A stretch of 34,496 nt of DNA from Campylobacterales bacterium (GCA_024278835.1 JAJRSK010000020.1:1-34496); one strand, 5' to 3'; numbered from the stretch's first letter, positions 1 to 8,721 are shown. Made by a program: numbers and translations. The notes: a model not told the origin generated them from the sequence alone.

Positions 1-1377
1 AGCTCATTTGAGATGGCTGGAAGAACTGGTTCGGGGATGATTATGCATCTTGACCGCGTACCTGCACGTGAAGAGAATATGACACCCTACGACTTCATGC
101 TTTCAGAATCACAAGAGCGTATGCTTATTTGTGCTAAAAAAGGTTATGAAGATAAAGTAGTAGCAATATTTGAAAAATGGGATCTTGATGCAGCTATTGT
201 TGGTGAAGTAACAGCAACGGGTGATATGGAGCTTTTCTGGCATGGTGAGAAGGTAGCAGATATGCCTATCGCTCCTGTTTCTGAAGAGGCACCAATCCTT
301 GATCGTCCCATTGCAAGACCGGCGTATTTAGATAAAATCAAAGGGACAACAATAAATGATTTTGATAGCGTAAATAACAGTGATGCGTTTGATATACTTC
401 TTAGCTCTGTTGAAGTGGTTAATAAATCTTGGATTTATAACCAATATGACTCAATGGTGCAGACAAACTCAGTCAAAGCACCGGGAAGTTTAGATGCTTC
501 TGTGGTAAGGGTCAAAGAGACAGGTCGTGCCATCGCTATGAGTAGTGATTGTAACCCTAGATATTGCTATATTGACCCTGAAGGTGGGGCATGTGCCGCA
601 GTGATGGAGAGTGGGAGAAATGTAGCAATGAGTGGTGCTAGACCACTGGCTATCACAGATTGTCTCAATTTTGGTAACCCTGAAAAACCTGAAATTATGT
701 GGCAATTTGCAGCGTGCTGTGAGGGTATTAAAACTGCTTGTAAAGCTTTACATACGCCAGTAGTCAGTGGAAATGTATCTCTCTATAATGAAACCGATGG
801 TGTGGGTGTATTTCCAACACCTTCTATCGGTATGGTAGGTGTAAATGATGATGAAAAAACTATTTTGCCTTCTTGTTTTCAAAAAGTGGACAATGCTATT
901 TATCTGATTGGTGAAACCAAACATGATTTTGGTGGGTCTCTTTATATGAAAGAATTATTTAATAAAGTTGAAGGGACTCTTGCAGAGATTGATTTAACTA
1001 AAGAATTAAAGCTTTGGGACTTTATCATAGAAGCGAACAAAAAAGGACTTTTATCAGCGGCAAAAGATGTTAATGTTGGTGGTATTGCCATTGCCTTAGC
1101 GAAGATGGCTGTAGTAGGTGATAAGGGTGTTGCTTGTGGTGTGAAACTAGATGATGAGAGAGATATCTTTTCTGAGAGTTTTTCTCGGGCACTTGTAGAA
1201 GTCAATGATATAGATGCTTTTGAAGCTTATGCTAAAAAAGAGTCTATCATGATAGATAGAATTGGTAAAGTTAATGATGATGATAAATTTATCTGTAATG
1301 ATATTAAAAAAGATTTGGCATCAATGAAAAAGGTTTATTTTAATAGGTTTGAAGAGGTAGTAGAGCAAGACATTTAA
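1..1377 (+). CDS. purL: Phosphoribosylformylglycinamidine synthase subunit PurL, 5'-partial
   Basis: PurL is the synthetase subunit that converts FGAR to FGAM in purine synthesis, using ammonia delivered by PurQ with PurS. The frame is open to the left window edge (bases 1-12 encode SSFE directly before MAGRTGSGM), so the ATG at 13 is internal and the N-terminal part is missing. The visible 454+ residues hold the second half of the small-type PurL fold, including RTGSGMIMHLDRVP, MLSESQERML, the AIRS-like SGNVSLYNE segment and a C-terminal AIRS_C-like domain. The partner genes purS and purQ lie at 17.3-18.3 kb on the opposite strand, so purL is not in their operon. One TATCATGATA palindrome (1245-1254) encodes Ile-Met-Ile near the end. 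An imperfect hairpin follows the stop. Identity is secure. Confidence 0.95.
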   Translation, partial: SSFEMAGRTGSGMIMHLDRVPAREENMTPYDFMLSESQERMLICAKKGYEDKVVAIFEKWDLDAAIVGEVTATGDMELFWHGEKVADMPIAPVSEEAPILDRPIARPAYLDKIKGTTINDFDSVNNSDAFDILLSSVEVVNKSWIYNQYDSMVQTNSVKAPGSLDASVVRVKETGRAIAMSSDCNPRYCYIDPEGGACAAVMESGRNVAMSGARPLAITDCLNFGNPEKPEIMWQFAACCEGIKTACKALHTPVVSGNVSLYNETDGVGVFPTPSIGMVGVNDDEKTILPSCFQKVDNAIYLIGETKHDFGGSLYMKELFNKVEGTLAEIDLTKELKLWDFIIEANKKGLLSAAKDVNVGGIAIALAKMAVVGDKGVACGVKLDDERDIFSESFSRALVEVNDIDAFEAYAKKESIMIDRIGKVNDDDKFICNDIKKDLASMKKVYFNRFEEVVEQDI

Positions 1378-1398
1378 AATGTCTTAGCCACTACTTAA

Positions 1399-1436
1399 AA
1401 GGCGGAGGTGAGGGGAATTCCCTCTCTTGGAGCCTT
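1399..1436. terminator. Imperfect hairpin between convergent purL and lipoprotein gene
   Basis: Outer arms AAGGC/GCCTT and inner arms GAGGG/CCCTC fold around a short AATT-containing loop, with a mismatched middle. It lies between two convergent stop codons (purL ends 1377, the minus-strand gene ends 1439), so it could terminate both. There is no long U tract, so this is inference from position and pairing. Confidence 0.45.
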
Positions 1437-1438
1437 AA

Positions 1439-2527
1439 TTAAAGACCTAATGCCCCTAGCGTCTCTTTGGTAAGAGCACCAGAGGATAAGCCATTTGTTT
1501 TTTGATATTTGTGTAACGCTGACTTTGTTCTCCAACCCATGATACCATCAATAGGACCTGGGTTAAATCCAGCACCTTTGAGTGCTTTTTGTACCGATTT
1601 AATATTGACTTTGGTGATACTGGATTTGCATAGCACTGGTTGCCATTTTAAAACGGCATCACTAATCTTTACTTTCTTAGAAACGGTACGATACTGTTCT
1701 GGGATAGCTGTTCTTCTTACAATAGCAGGCTCGACTAACTCTTTTACTTTTATTGTTTTATAAGTTGCTGCAACTGGTATAGCTTTCGTAGTTGCTGGTG
1801 TGGCTAAAACTCTTTTTGTAATTGTTTTATATACCGCCGCAACTGGTACAGACTTTGTCATTGCAGGTGTTTTTACCACCCTTCTTGTGATTGTCTTATA
1901 AACAGCTGGCATATTGACTAAACACATGATTTCACAGGTAGCATTATCTAGCTTTTCGATAGGACCACGACCTTGCTTCCATCCGGTATGTGCAGCTTTT
2001 ATAAGAACTCTCTCTGTTACAGTTTCATAGACTGCTGGAATAGTTACTAACCTCTCCGTTGCTGGGGATACAAGTATTTTCTGTGTGATAGTTTTATAGC
2101 TTGCGGGGACGGCTACAATTCTTTCACTTGCCTCTTTGACTAAAACTTTTTTAGTAGTCCATGCGTATTTTGCGGGGATTACTTGTAGACGTTCACTAGC
2201 ATCTTTAGCCAATACTTTTTCAGTTTTTACTTCATATTTTGCAGGTGTCAAAACCCTAGCATAACATTTACCAGGTTCAGCATTTGGTGGATACATTGAA
2301 CTTTTACCAGAAACTTCTTTGACAATTACCTTATTTCTTGGCTCAGCGATAGCTGCCTCTAAAGCGGCTATTTGACTGTCCTTGTCATCCGTAACTGAGA
2401 CTATCTTGGGCGCTGGTACTACTGCGGGTGTAGTAGAGCAAGATCTTTTTTCAGCACAACCACTCAAAGCTAGTGCAACCGCTGCGGAAAGTAAAATCGG
2501 TGCACTGCTATTTAAATTCATATTCAT
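1439..2527 (-). CDS. Lipoprotein with eight 23-residue repeats and a C-terminal peptidoglycan-binding domain
   Basis: The 362-residue protein begins with a signal peptide ending in the lipobox LSGC (Cys24), so it is probably a lipoprotein. Residues about 90-290 consist of repeats of the form P-A-x-Y-K-T-I-T-(K/R)-(K/R)-V-L. The repeat tyrosines fall at 98, 121, 144, 167, 210, 233, 256 and 279: exactly 23 apart except for one 20-residue insertion that carries two cysteines (198, 202). Residues about 305-362 look like a PG_binding_1 domain (SVQKALKGAGFNPGPIDGIMG). The start at 2527 has a clear AAGGAG six bases upstream and a good promoter further up. An envelope role anchored to peptidoglycan is inferred. 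The exact function is unknown and the gene stands alone as a transcription unit. Confidence 0.8.
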   Translation of the reverse strand: MNMNLNSSAPILLSAAVALALSGCAEKRSCSTTPAVVPAPKIVSVTDDKDSQIAALEAAIAEPRNKVIVKEVSGKSSMYPPNAEPGKCYARVLTPAKYEVKTEKVLAKDASERLQVIPAKYAWTTKKVLVKEASERIVAVPASYKTITQKILVSPATERLVTIPAVYETVTERVLIKAAHTGWKQGRGPIEKLDNATCEIMCLVNMPAVYKTITRRVVKTPAMTKSVPVAAVYKTITKRVLATPATTKAIPVAATYKTIKVKELVEPAIVRRTAIPEQYRTVSKKVKISDAVLKWQPVLCKSSITKVNIKSVQKALKGAGFNPGPIDGIMGWRTKSALHKYQKTNGLSSGALTKETLGALGL

Positions 2528-2554
2528 AACATTCTCCTTGAAATTTAACTCCTA

Positions 2555-2583
2555 ATTATCCAATAATCGTGGTTATAGTTCAA
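2555..2583 (-). promoter_or_regulatory. Sigma-70-like promoter of the repeat lipoprotein gene
   Basis: On the minus strand TTGAAC (2578-2583) and GATAAT (2555-2560) are separated by 17 bases, upstream of the start at 2527. The -35 lies in a tandem 9-base near-repeat (GTTCAATAA GTTCAATGA, plus-strand 2578-2595). Confidence 0.55.
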
Positions 2584-2614
2584 TAAGTTCAATGAATTAA
2601 TAATTTTATTAAAA

Positions 2615-3061
2615 CTATTTTAATAAATCCTTTACTAAGGTACTAATAGTCTTGCCATCTGCTTGTGAACCCACCTCTTCATTGACCATTTTCATGACCT
2701 TGCCCATATCTTTCATACTACTAGCACCTACCTTGGAAATGGTAGCAACAATGATGTTTTTTAGGGCGTCATCACTTAGTTGTTCAGGCATATATACTTT
2801 TAGTATCTCAGCTTCACGCATCTCTTTTTCGTATAAATCATCACGACCTGCATCTTTAAACTGAGAAGCGGCATCTTCACGCTGCTTAAGTGATTTTTGA
2901 ATCAACTTATAGATACCTGCATCATCCATCTCTATACGCTCATCTACTTCTACCTGCTTGATAGCTGCCATTAAAAAACGGATGGTATCTCTTTTAAAAT
3001 TCTCTTTTGCAATCATGGCAGCTTTTAAATCACTTTTTAATTTCTCTTTTACAGCACTCAT
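2615..3061 (-). CDS. yqeY: GatB/YqeY domain protein
   Basis: A 148-residue protein of the YqeY family, related to the tail domain of the GatB amidotransferase subunit. Features are the N-terminal helix SAVKEKLKSDLKAAMIAKENFKRDTIRFLMAAIK and the C-terminal segment DMGKVMKMVNEEVGSQADGK, both characteristic of the family. The ATG at 3061 is preferred over the TTG one codon upstream because AAAAGGG sits before it. The cellular role of free-standing YqeY is not established; an RNA- or tRNA-related role is usually inferred from the GatB link. It is divergent from flgH. Confidence 0.85.
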   Translation of the reverse strand: MSAVKEKLKSDLKAAMIAKENFKRDTIRFLMAAIKQVEVDERIEMDDAGIYKLIQKSLKQREDAASQFKDAGRDDLYEKEMREAEILKVYMPEQLSDDALKNIIVATISKVGASSMKDMGKVMKMVNEEVGSQADGKTISTLVKDLLK

Positions 3062-3091
3062 CAAAACCCTTTTGGAACATATTTTGCTTCA

Positions 3092-3097
3092 ATTATA
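3092..3097 (-). promoter_or_regulatory. Candidate -10 box for yqeY
   Basis: TATAAT on the minus strand about 31 bases upstream of the yqeY ATG, in the 60-base divergent yqeY/flgH gap. No convincing -35 is seen, which is common in Campylobacterota promoters. Confidence 0.4.
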
Positions 3098-3121
3098 ACC
3101 AATACTACATTAGGAAAATAT

Positions 3122-3814
3122 GTGAATAAAATAAAACCATTTATCATGATAGGCATTGCTTATACTTTAGCGGGGTGCACATCACATGTCACAACGCCAC
3201 AGATGGATATGCGGGCACCAGACTATGTACAAAACCCTTCATCCCTCATCAATAAAAAGTGTTATGCCCATGAGGGATCAGTGTATGGGAGAGGGCAAAA
3301 TCCCATATTTATCGATAGAAAAGCGATGCATATTAATGATATTGTAACCGTAGTCATCAATGAGAGTGCGACGCAATCTTCTGTTGGTAATAAAAAGATA
3401 TCAGACCTTTCACAAAATAATCTTGGTGGAGGTGTTTTTGGAGGAGGGCTATTAAAAAACCTGAATGGTTTGACAGATGTGAGTTTCAAAACAAATACCA
3501 ATAATACTTTTTCAGGGACAGGTGCCACTTCTAGAAATGAAAAATTTAAAACAACAGTAACAGCAAGAGTGGTAAAAATATTAAACAATGGTAATTACTT
3601 TATCGCTGGAAGTCGCCAAATTCTTGTGAATGATTCAAAACAGATAGTCAAGGTAACGGGTGTGATACGCAGTAATGATATAGACCAGTATAATACGATA
3701 GATTCAAAGTATATTGCAGATGCTAAAATCATGTATATCAATGAAGGTGACATAGCACAAGCAACAAAAAAACCATGGGGTTCTAAGATGGTGGATAGCG
3801 TCTGGCCATTTTAA
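3122..3814 (+). CDS. flgH: Flagellar L-ring protein FlgH
   Basis: FlgH forms the outer-membrane L-ring around the flagellar rod. The 230-residue protein has a signal peptide and lipobox TLAGC (Cys19). It also has the family core: INDIVTVVINESATQSS, a glycine-rich stretch GGGVFGGGLL, TARVVKILNNGNYFIAGSRQI and IRSNDIDQYNTIDSKYIADAKI. The start is GTG at 3122 with AGGA seven bases upstream. No other flagellar gene is in the window, so flgH is isolated, as flagellar genes often are in Campylobacterota. It shows the organism is, or recently was, flagellated. A TATCATGATA copy at 3142-3151 lies inside the signal peptide (FIMIG). Confidence 0.93.
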   Translation: MNKIKPFIMIGIAYTLAGCTSHVTTPQMDMRAPDYVQNPSSLINKKCYAHEGSVYGRGQNPIFIDRKAMHINDIVTVVINESATQSSVGNKKISDLSQNNLGGGVFGGGLLKNLNGLTDVSFKTNTNNTFSGTGATSRNEKFKTTVTARVVKILNNGNYFIAGSRQILVNDSKQIVKVTGVIRSNDIDQYNTIDSKYIADAKIMYINEGDIAQATKKPWGSKMVDSVWPF

Positions 3815-3856
3815 ATATTTCAATTTGAAATGTTTTTCTTATCATGATAAGAGTTA

Positions 3857-5077
3857 GTGTACAATGCTGTCATGTTTATAGATGAATTATATATTAATGT
3901 ATTATTGGGATTTTTGTCAGCACTTTTATTTTTTGGCATCTTTTTTTGGTGGTTTTATCAAAAAATGATGTACGAGAGTAGGGTGCTTGAAAATAGACTC
4001 TACAAAAAAGAACAAGAGATACAAAAACTCTCTTTGATGCTCTCTACCTATAAGGAGAGAATTACTCAGATAAATAGCCACAAACAGGTGATGCGCCAAG
4101 AATTTGAAAATATTGCCCATGGTATTTTAAGTCAGAATTCAGAAGCACTAAGTAGGCACAATGCCCAAAATCTTCATAACATCATCAACCCCTTCAAGGA
4201 AAATGTCAAAGCCTTTCATGATAGGTTAGAAAACTATTATTCTGCAGAGTCAAAAGAGCGCTATTCGTTGACAAAAGAGATACACAATTTACAAGCTTTA
4301 AATCTTCAGATTAGTGAAGATGCCATTAATCTTACCAATGCACTCAAGGGAGACAATAAACTCCAAGGTGACTGGGGTGAGATGATACTTGAGCGGGTAT
4401 TAGAGAATTCAGGTTTGAAAAAAGGACGAGAATATAGCACACAAAAATCTTATGAAAATGATAAAGGTGAGCGTTTACGTCCTGATGTTATCATCAACTT
4501 ACCAGAGAAAAAACAGGTAATCATAGACTCAAAAGTCTCTTTAAAATCTTACGAAAATTATTATACGGATAGTGATAATTGTGACAAACATTTATCGCTT
4601 TTTTTAGATTCTCTAAACTCCCACATCAAGTCCTTAAGTTCGAAGTCTTATCAAAATCTAGAGGGGGTTAATTCACTAGATTTTGTTTTGCTTTTTATCC
4701 CGATTGAGGGAGCATTTAACTTGGTTGGTGAAAAAGATAGAGATTTGTTTGCTAGGGCTTATCAAAAAAGTATCATCGTGGTTTCTCCATCAACATTATT
4801 GGCAGTGCTTCGCGTAATAGAAAATTCTTGGCGTTTTGAGTATCAAAATAAAAATGCAAAAGTCATTGCCAAAAAAGCAGGTGATTTATATGATAAATTT
4901 TCTGGGTTTATCACGGAGATGCAAAAGATAGATTATTCCTTGCAAAAAGCAAAGGACTCTTATGATGATGCTTTTAAAAAGCTCAGTACGGGTAAAGGCA
5001 ACCTCATGAACCGCGCGAATGAATTAAAAGCTTTAGAAGGAGTTGCTAGCAGTAAAGAAGGTATCGGAAAGGATTAA
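3857..5077 (+). CDS. rmuC: RmuC-like recombination-limiting protein
   Basis: RmuC family proteins are membrane-anchored, coiled-coil proteins with a nuclease-like domain that limit recombination at inverted repeats. A transmembrane segment is at about residues 12-33 (FLSALLFFGIFFWWF), followed by a coiled coil. The conserved core around 165-225 has GDWGEMILERVLENSGL and the PD-(D/E)xK-like pair RPDVIINLP and VIIDSKVSL. The C-terminus includes VVSPSTLLAVLRVI. The start is either GTG 3857 or ATG 3872, and neither has a strong ribosome binding site. A TATCATGATA copy sits 7 bases before the GTG. It converges on mnmE. Confidence 0.88.
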   Translation: MYNAVMFIDELYINVLLGFLSALLFFGIFFWWFYQKMMYESRVLENRLYKKEQEIQKLSLMLSTYKERITQINSHKQVMRQEFENIAHGILSQNSEALSRHNAQNLHNIINPFKENVKAFHDRLENYYSAESKERYSLTKEIHNLQALNLQISEDAINLTNALKGDNKLQGDWGEMILERVLENSGLKKGREYSTQKSYENDKGERLRPDVIINLPEKKQVIIDSKVSLKSYENYYTDSDNCDKHLSLFLDSLNSHIKSLSSKSYQNLEGVNSLDFVLLFIPIEGAFNLVGEKDRDLFARAYQKSIIVVSPSTLLAVLRVIENSWRFEYQNKNAKVIAKKAGDLYDKFSGFITEMQKIDYSLQKAKDSYDDAFKKLSTGKGNLMNRANELKALEGVASSKEGIGKD

Positions 5078-5092
5078 TATTTTTCAAGAGAA

Positions 5093-5117
5093 TATATATT
5101 ATGTTAACCAATATATA
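5093..5117. terminator. AT-rich hairpin between convergent rmuC and mnmE
   Basis: TATATATT (5093-5100) and AATATATA (5110-5117) form a perfect 8-bp stem with a 9-base loop in the 70-base gap between the two convergent stop codons. It is weak because it is all A/T. A terminator role is suggested only by position. Confidence 0.3.
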
Positions 5118-5147
5118 CTATTGAGTTAAATAGTACTTTTATACTTT

Positions 5148-6485
5148 CTACTTACCTAAACAAAAACTAGAAAACATCTTATCTAAGATTTCATCTCTTT
5201 GGAATGACTTGGTAATGGAAGAGATATTCTCTATCGCTTCATTGATATGAAATGCAAAAAGTTCTAATTCTCCAAAGCTAAGTAGCTCTTTTGCTTCTAG
5301 TATCGCTTCAAGTGCTTTTTGTGTTGCAAGGACTTGTCGTTTGGAGATAAGGATGATATCATCTTCTAATGTTTGTGAATCTAGATAGTTTTTTAATTGT
5401 TTAGTAATGAGTGTCGTATCTTCTTTTGAAGAGATATGCAAAGGATTTTTTAGGCAACTACTATCAAACTTTTGGGGTAAGTCTTTTTTATTGACAGCCA
5501 CAATAAGCTCTTTTGTATCAGCATAATGTTCTATGAGTTCTATGATTTTTTGATCATCTTCATCCATGGCTTGACTACCATCAAAAAGTGCAATCACGAT
5601 TTCAGACTCTTCTATAGCTTCTTTGCTACGTGCAATACCAATTTTTTCTATTGTCTCTTTTGCTTCTCTTATCCCTGCTGTATCTACTATTTTAACAAGA
5701 TGCGTGCCTATCTTGATCTCTTCTTCTATCGTGTCTCTTGTGGTGCCTGCTATATCAGAGATAATGGCACGATTATAAGAGAGTAGCGCATTTAATAGTG
5801 AGCTTTTACCAACATTTGGTTTACCGATGATAGAAACTTTAAAGCCGTTTAAGAGCCCTTCCCTGCTTTGACTAGCCTGTACACTTTTCTCTAAAAGTGC
5901 TGCATTGAGATTGAGTTTTCCTTCTATTTGATCGAGTAAGTCTTGGGGTAAATCCTCTTCAGCGTAGTCGATATTGACTTCTACAAAAGCCAAAATCTCT
6001 ACCAATGAGTCTCGTAAAGAGTCCACAAATTGAGCCAAGTCACCTCTTAACTGCTTCGTTAAAATTAGTGCAGCGTCTATACTTTTTGTCTCTATTAGTT
6101 TGGCTGTGGCTTCTGCCTTTGTCAAATCCATACGTCCATTGAGTACGGCACGTTTAGAAAACTCACCAGGTTCAGCCAATCTTGCACTTGCCTCCAAGAC
6201 AGCAGAAAGTATCATATCTGCAACTACCAAACCACCATGACATTGAAATTCTACTATATCTTCACCTGTAAAACTGTGGGGATTTTGAAAGTAAAGTACG
6301 ATGGCTTCGTCTAAGAGTTGATTCTTTTGATTGTATAGTTTAGAAAGTGTTGCTAGACGAGGAGTAAGTTTCTCTTTTTTAGTTAGAGTTAAGGCGATAT
6401 CAAGGGCATCAGTCCCACTTACTCTAACGATGGCTATGCCCCCTACTCCATGAGCAGTGGCGATAGCAGTGATGGTTTCGATCAG
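5148..6485 (-). CDS. mnmE: tRNA modification GTPase MnmE, non-ATG start
   Basis: MnmE with MnmG modifies the wobble uridine of several tRNAs. Reading upstream of the first in-frame TTG (6230) recovers the normal MnmE N-terminus (IETITAIATAHGVGGIAIV), so the gene is about 445 residues, the usual length. It has the folate-binding N-domain, the P-loop GKPNVGKSS (about 221-228), DTAG (about 268-271) and VNKKD, and ends in the family tail CLGK. No ATG, GTG or TTG occurs in the first 85 codons. The likely start is CTG at 6483-6485, giving a CTGA overlap with the jag stop, or ATC just after it, which has better spacing from AAGGA. It is last in the rpmH operon. Confidence 0.92.
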   Translation of the reverse strand: MIETITAIATAHGVGGIAIVRVSGTDALDIALTLTKKEKLTPRLATLSKLYNQKNQLLDEAIVLYFQNPHSFTGEDIVEFQCHGGLVVADMILSAVLEASARLAEPGEFSKRAVLNGRMDLTKAEATAKLIETKSIDAALILTKQLRGDLAQFVDSLRDSLVEILAFVEVNIDYAEEDLPQDLLDQIEGKLNLNAALLEKSVQASQSREGLLNGFKVSIIGKPNVGKSSLLNALLSYNRAIISDIAGTTRDTIEEEIKIGTHLVKIVDTAGIREAKETIEKIGIARSKEAIEESEIVIALFDGSQAMDEDDQKIIELIEHYADTKELIVAVNKKDLPQKFDSSCLKNPLHISSKEDTTLITKQLKNYLDSQTLEDDIILISKRQVLATQKALEAILEAKELLSFGELELFAFHINEAIENISSITKSFQRDEILDKMFSSFCLGK

Positions 6486-7132
6486 GTATCCTTTCGATAT
6501 TCGTTTACGATGACAATCTTTCGTCCATCTCTGATAGTTCTGATGGCTACATATTTATCTGGATAGCTAGCACGTAGTTTCTCTAAAGCGAGTTTGACTA
6601 AGATACCATCAAGGGGTTTTGTTTGCGCTTTTCCACTCTCATCTATTCTCTCTTTGATGCTATTTAAATACTCTTCTATCATGATAGTTTGATTTTTTAA
6701 GAATTCTGCAATTTCTAGAGAAATATTTTTATTATATTTTATTTTAATCCAATTATGAAGAATATAGGAGAGTGCTTTATAGCGATAGCCCTCTTTACCT
6801 ATCATGAGTGCGGCATCTTCACCATCAAGTTTGATGTGCACTGTCTCTTCTTCTATCTTTAGGTCAGTCAAAGCGATATTAAAACAAGAGTTTGTTAACA
6901 AATCTTGAATACCCTCTTCTATCTCTTTAAGGATTGGATTTAGTGTAGTTTGAGGTGTCTTGTTTGATCCTTTCACGATGGCGGAGATAATGGCTGGCTT
7001 TTTGAATAGTCCAAACAATCCCTTGGATGGTGCCTGTAAAACTTCGATGTCCAAATCAACAACAGAATGATTTAACTCACTAGAGGCCTTAGTGTAAGCC
7101 TCCTCTAGTGAATCTGCTGTGATTCTTATCAT
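6482..7132 (-). CDS. jag: Jag/KhpB RNA-binding protein
   Basis: A 216-residue KhpB-type RNA-binding protein. It has an N-terminal Jag_N domain (residues 1-55, with the KGLFGLFKKP motif), a KH domain with the GxxG loop GKEG (112-115), and a C-terminal R3H-like domain (about 165-212) in which the R-xxx-H signature is not evident. The gene lies between yidC and mnmE, its standard place. Its ATG overlaps the yidC stop as ATGA (7129-7132), and the whole overlap lies inside a TATCATGATA palindrome. Another copy at 6677-6686 encodes TIMIEE. Proteins of this type bind small RNAs and mRNAs; the targets here are unknown. Confidence 0.9.
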   Translation of the reverse strand: MIRITADSLEEAYTKASSELNHSVVDLDIEVLQAPSKGLFGLFKKPAIISAIVKGSNKTPQTTLNPILKEIEEGIQDLLTNSCFNIALTDLKIEEETVHIKLDGEDAALMIGKEGYRYKALSYILHNWIKIKYNKNISLEIAEFLKNQTIMIEEYLNSIKERIDESGKAQTKPLDGILVKLALEKLRASYPDKYVAIRTIRDGRKIVIVNEYRKDT

Positions 7133-8721
7133 GATACTTCTACCTTCTTTTCTTTATCAAAGATACTATTGACGTAGTACTGTTGTGCGACTGAGAAAAG
7201 GTTGTTGATAAACCAATATAGGGTTAATCCCGCTGGGAATGTCACAAAGAAAAATGTAAAGATAAGTGGTAAAAACTTCATGATTTTTTCTTGCATAGGA
7301 TCGGTAAAGTTTGTTGGTGTAATACGTTGTTGCCAAAACATCGTGGCACCCATAAGAACAGGTAAGACATAGTATGGATCCATGACGGCTAAATCGTGTA
7401 TCCAACCAGTCCATGGTGCATGTTTTAATTCAACGGCATTGAGTAATACACGATAAATTGAGAAGAAAACAGGAATCTGCATGATCATAGGTAGACAACC
7501 ACCCATAGGGTTTGCCCCGTGTTTTTTATAAAGTTCCATCATCTTGGCGTTCATCTTTTGTGAATCGCCTTTATGTTGTTTTTGAATCTCTTTTATCTTT
7601 GGAGAAAGTGCTTTTAGTTTATTCATACTCACCATTCCCTTGAAGGTTAAAGGATAAAGTACCAGTCTTATAAGCAAGGTAATGATGATGATAGACCAAC
7701 CCCAGTTACCCACGATAGAGTGAATATATTGTAATAAAAGAAAAACAGGTTTTGCTAAGAACGTAAAAAATCCATACTCTATGACTTGTGTTAATCTTGG
7801 ATCAATGGTTTTTAAGGTGATATGATCCTTTGCACCCATATATCCATTGGTTGTAAAGTTAGCGGAACCTTTCACAAAAACAAGGGGATTTTCATCAGCA
7901 TCTTTGGAAATAAAAACGCTCATACTATTCTCAAAATCATAAAAAATGGTTGTATAGTATCTGTCATTTGCTGAAGCGATATTCGCACTATGAAAGACTT
8001 CATTACCTACCGCATCACCGTCAGCAATTTTTTCAATATTGCCCTCTGCTTTACGTATCAATGCCCCTTTAAAGGCATACATGTCCGCTTTCTCATCAGG
8101 ACGAAATCCTGGGGAGATAAAATAAGGAATATCTTGACTTAGTGAAACATTTAGTTTATAAGAACCATCTGTATGAAAAGTGATTTTCTTAGTGATGGTA
8201 GTGGCCGATAATTTTTGGGTTAGTGTCAATACTTCATTGCCATTAACAACACTTAAGGCTGCTGTGTCAGCTCTATAAGCCACATCAAATGCTTCACTAT
8301 TTAAAGTAGCATCTGAAAAACGAACTTCTAAAGGCTTAAGGGCTGATTTTTCAGCTATGACATTTGGATAGTTACCCTCTTCGTCTTTAAATCTTTCTAT
8401 GAGTACTTCATATTTGCTAATACGCCCTAAGGTATCAATCTCAGCACGAAACTTTTCACCATTGACCACGGCAATAACATCATGTTTTTGGGTACTTACA
8501 GGTGCTTCTTGCGCAGATACAGTATTGGTGTCTTGTGGAGCCGAAGTTTCGGAAGTAGGTGCTATAATATTTGTGCCATTGGTAGTTTGATTTATCTCTT
8601 TGGCTTGTGCCGTATAGGGGCTTTTTTGCGGCATCATAAAATACTCATAGGCTATAAAGAATGCGAAACTTAGCACCAAGGCTAAAATCATTCTGGCTTG
8701 TGAACTCATATTATCAATCAA
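7129..8721 (-). CDS. yidC: Membrane protein insertase YidC
   Basis: YidC inserts and folds inner-membrane proteins, alone or with Sec. The 530-residue protein has the Gram-negative architecture: an N-terminal transmembrane anchor (MILALVLSFAFFIAYEYF), a large periplasmic beta domain (about 60-320), and the conserved C-terminal core (WGWSIIIITLLIRLVLYPLT, MGGCLPMIMQIPVFFSIYRVL, FVTFPAGLTLYWFINNLFS). The TTG at 8721 is favoured as start because AAGGA lies five bases before it, while the ATG at 8709 is 17 bases from that site. The TTG start overlaps the yidD stop and the gene ends overlapping jag. Confidence 0.96.
   Translation of the reverse strand: MIDNMSSQARMILALVLSFAFFIAYEYFMMPQKSPYTAQAKEINQTTNGTNIIAPTSETSAPQDTNTVSAQEAPVSTQKHDVIAVVNGEKFRAEIDTLGRISKYEVLIERFKDEEGNYPNVIAEKSALKPLEVRFSDATLNSEAFDVAYRADTAALSVVNGNEVLTLTQKLSATTITKKITFHTDGSYKLNVSLSQDIPYFISPGFRPDEKADMYAFKGALIRKAEGNIEKIADGDAVGNEVFHSANIASANDRYYTTIFYDFENSMSVFISKDADENPLVFVKGSANFTTNGYMGAKDHITLKTIDPRLTQVIEYGFFTFLAKPVFLLLQYIHSIVGNWGWSIIIITLLIRLVLYPLTFKGMVSMNKLKALSPKIKEIQKQHKGDSQKMNAKMMELYKKHGANPMGGCLPMIMQIPVFFSIYRVLLNAVELKHAPWTGWIHDLAVMDPYYVLPVLMGATMFWQQRITPTNFTDPMQEKIMKFLPLIFTFFFVTFPAGLTLYWFINNLFSVAQQYYVNSIFDKEKKVEVS

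Noticed and set aside
2652-2864. Plus-strand ORFs inside yqeY, htpG, ctpA and other genes
   Set aside because: They lie opposite well-supported genes, lack family motifs and have no ribosome binding sites of note; they are read as shadows.
5148-6230. mnmE starting at TTG 6230 (360 residues)
   Set aside because: It would remove most of the folate-binding N-terminal domain, which is encoded upstream without a stop.
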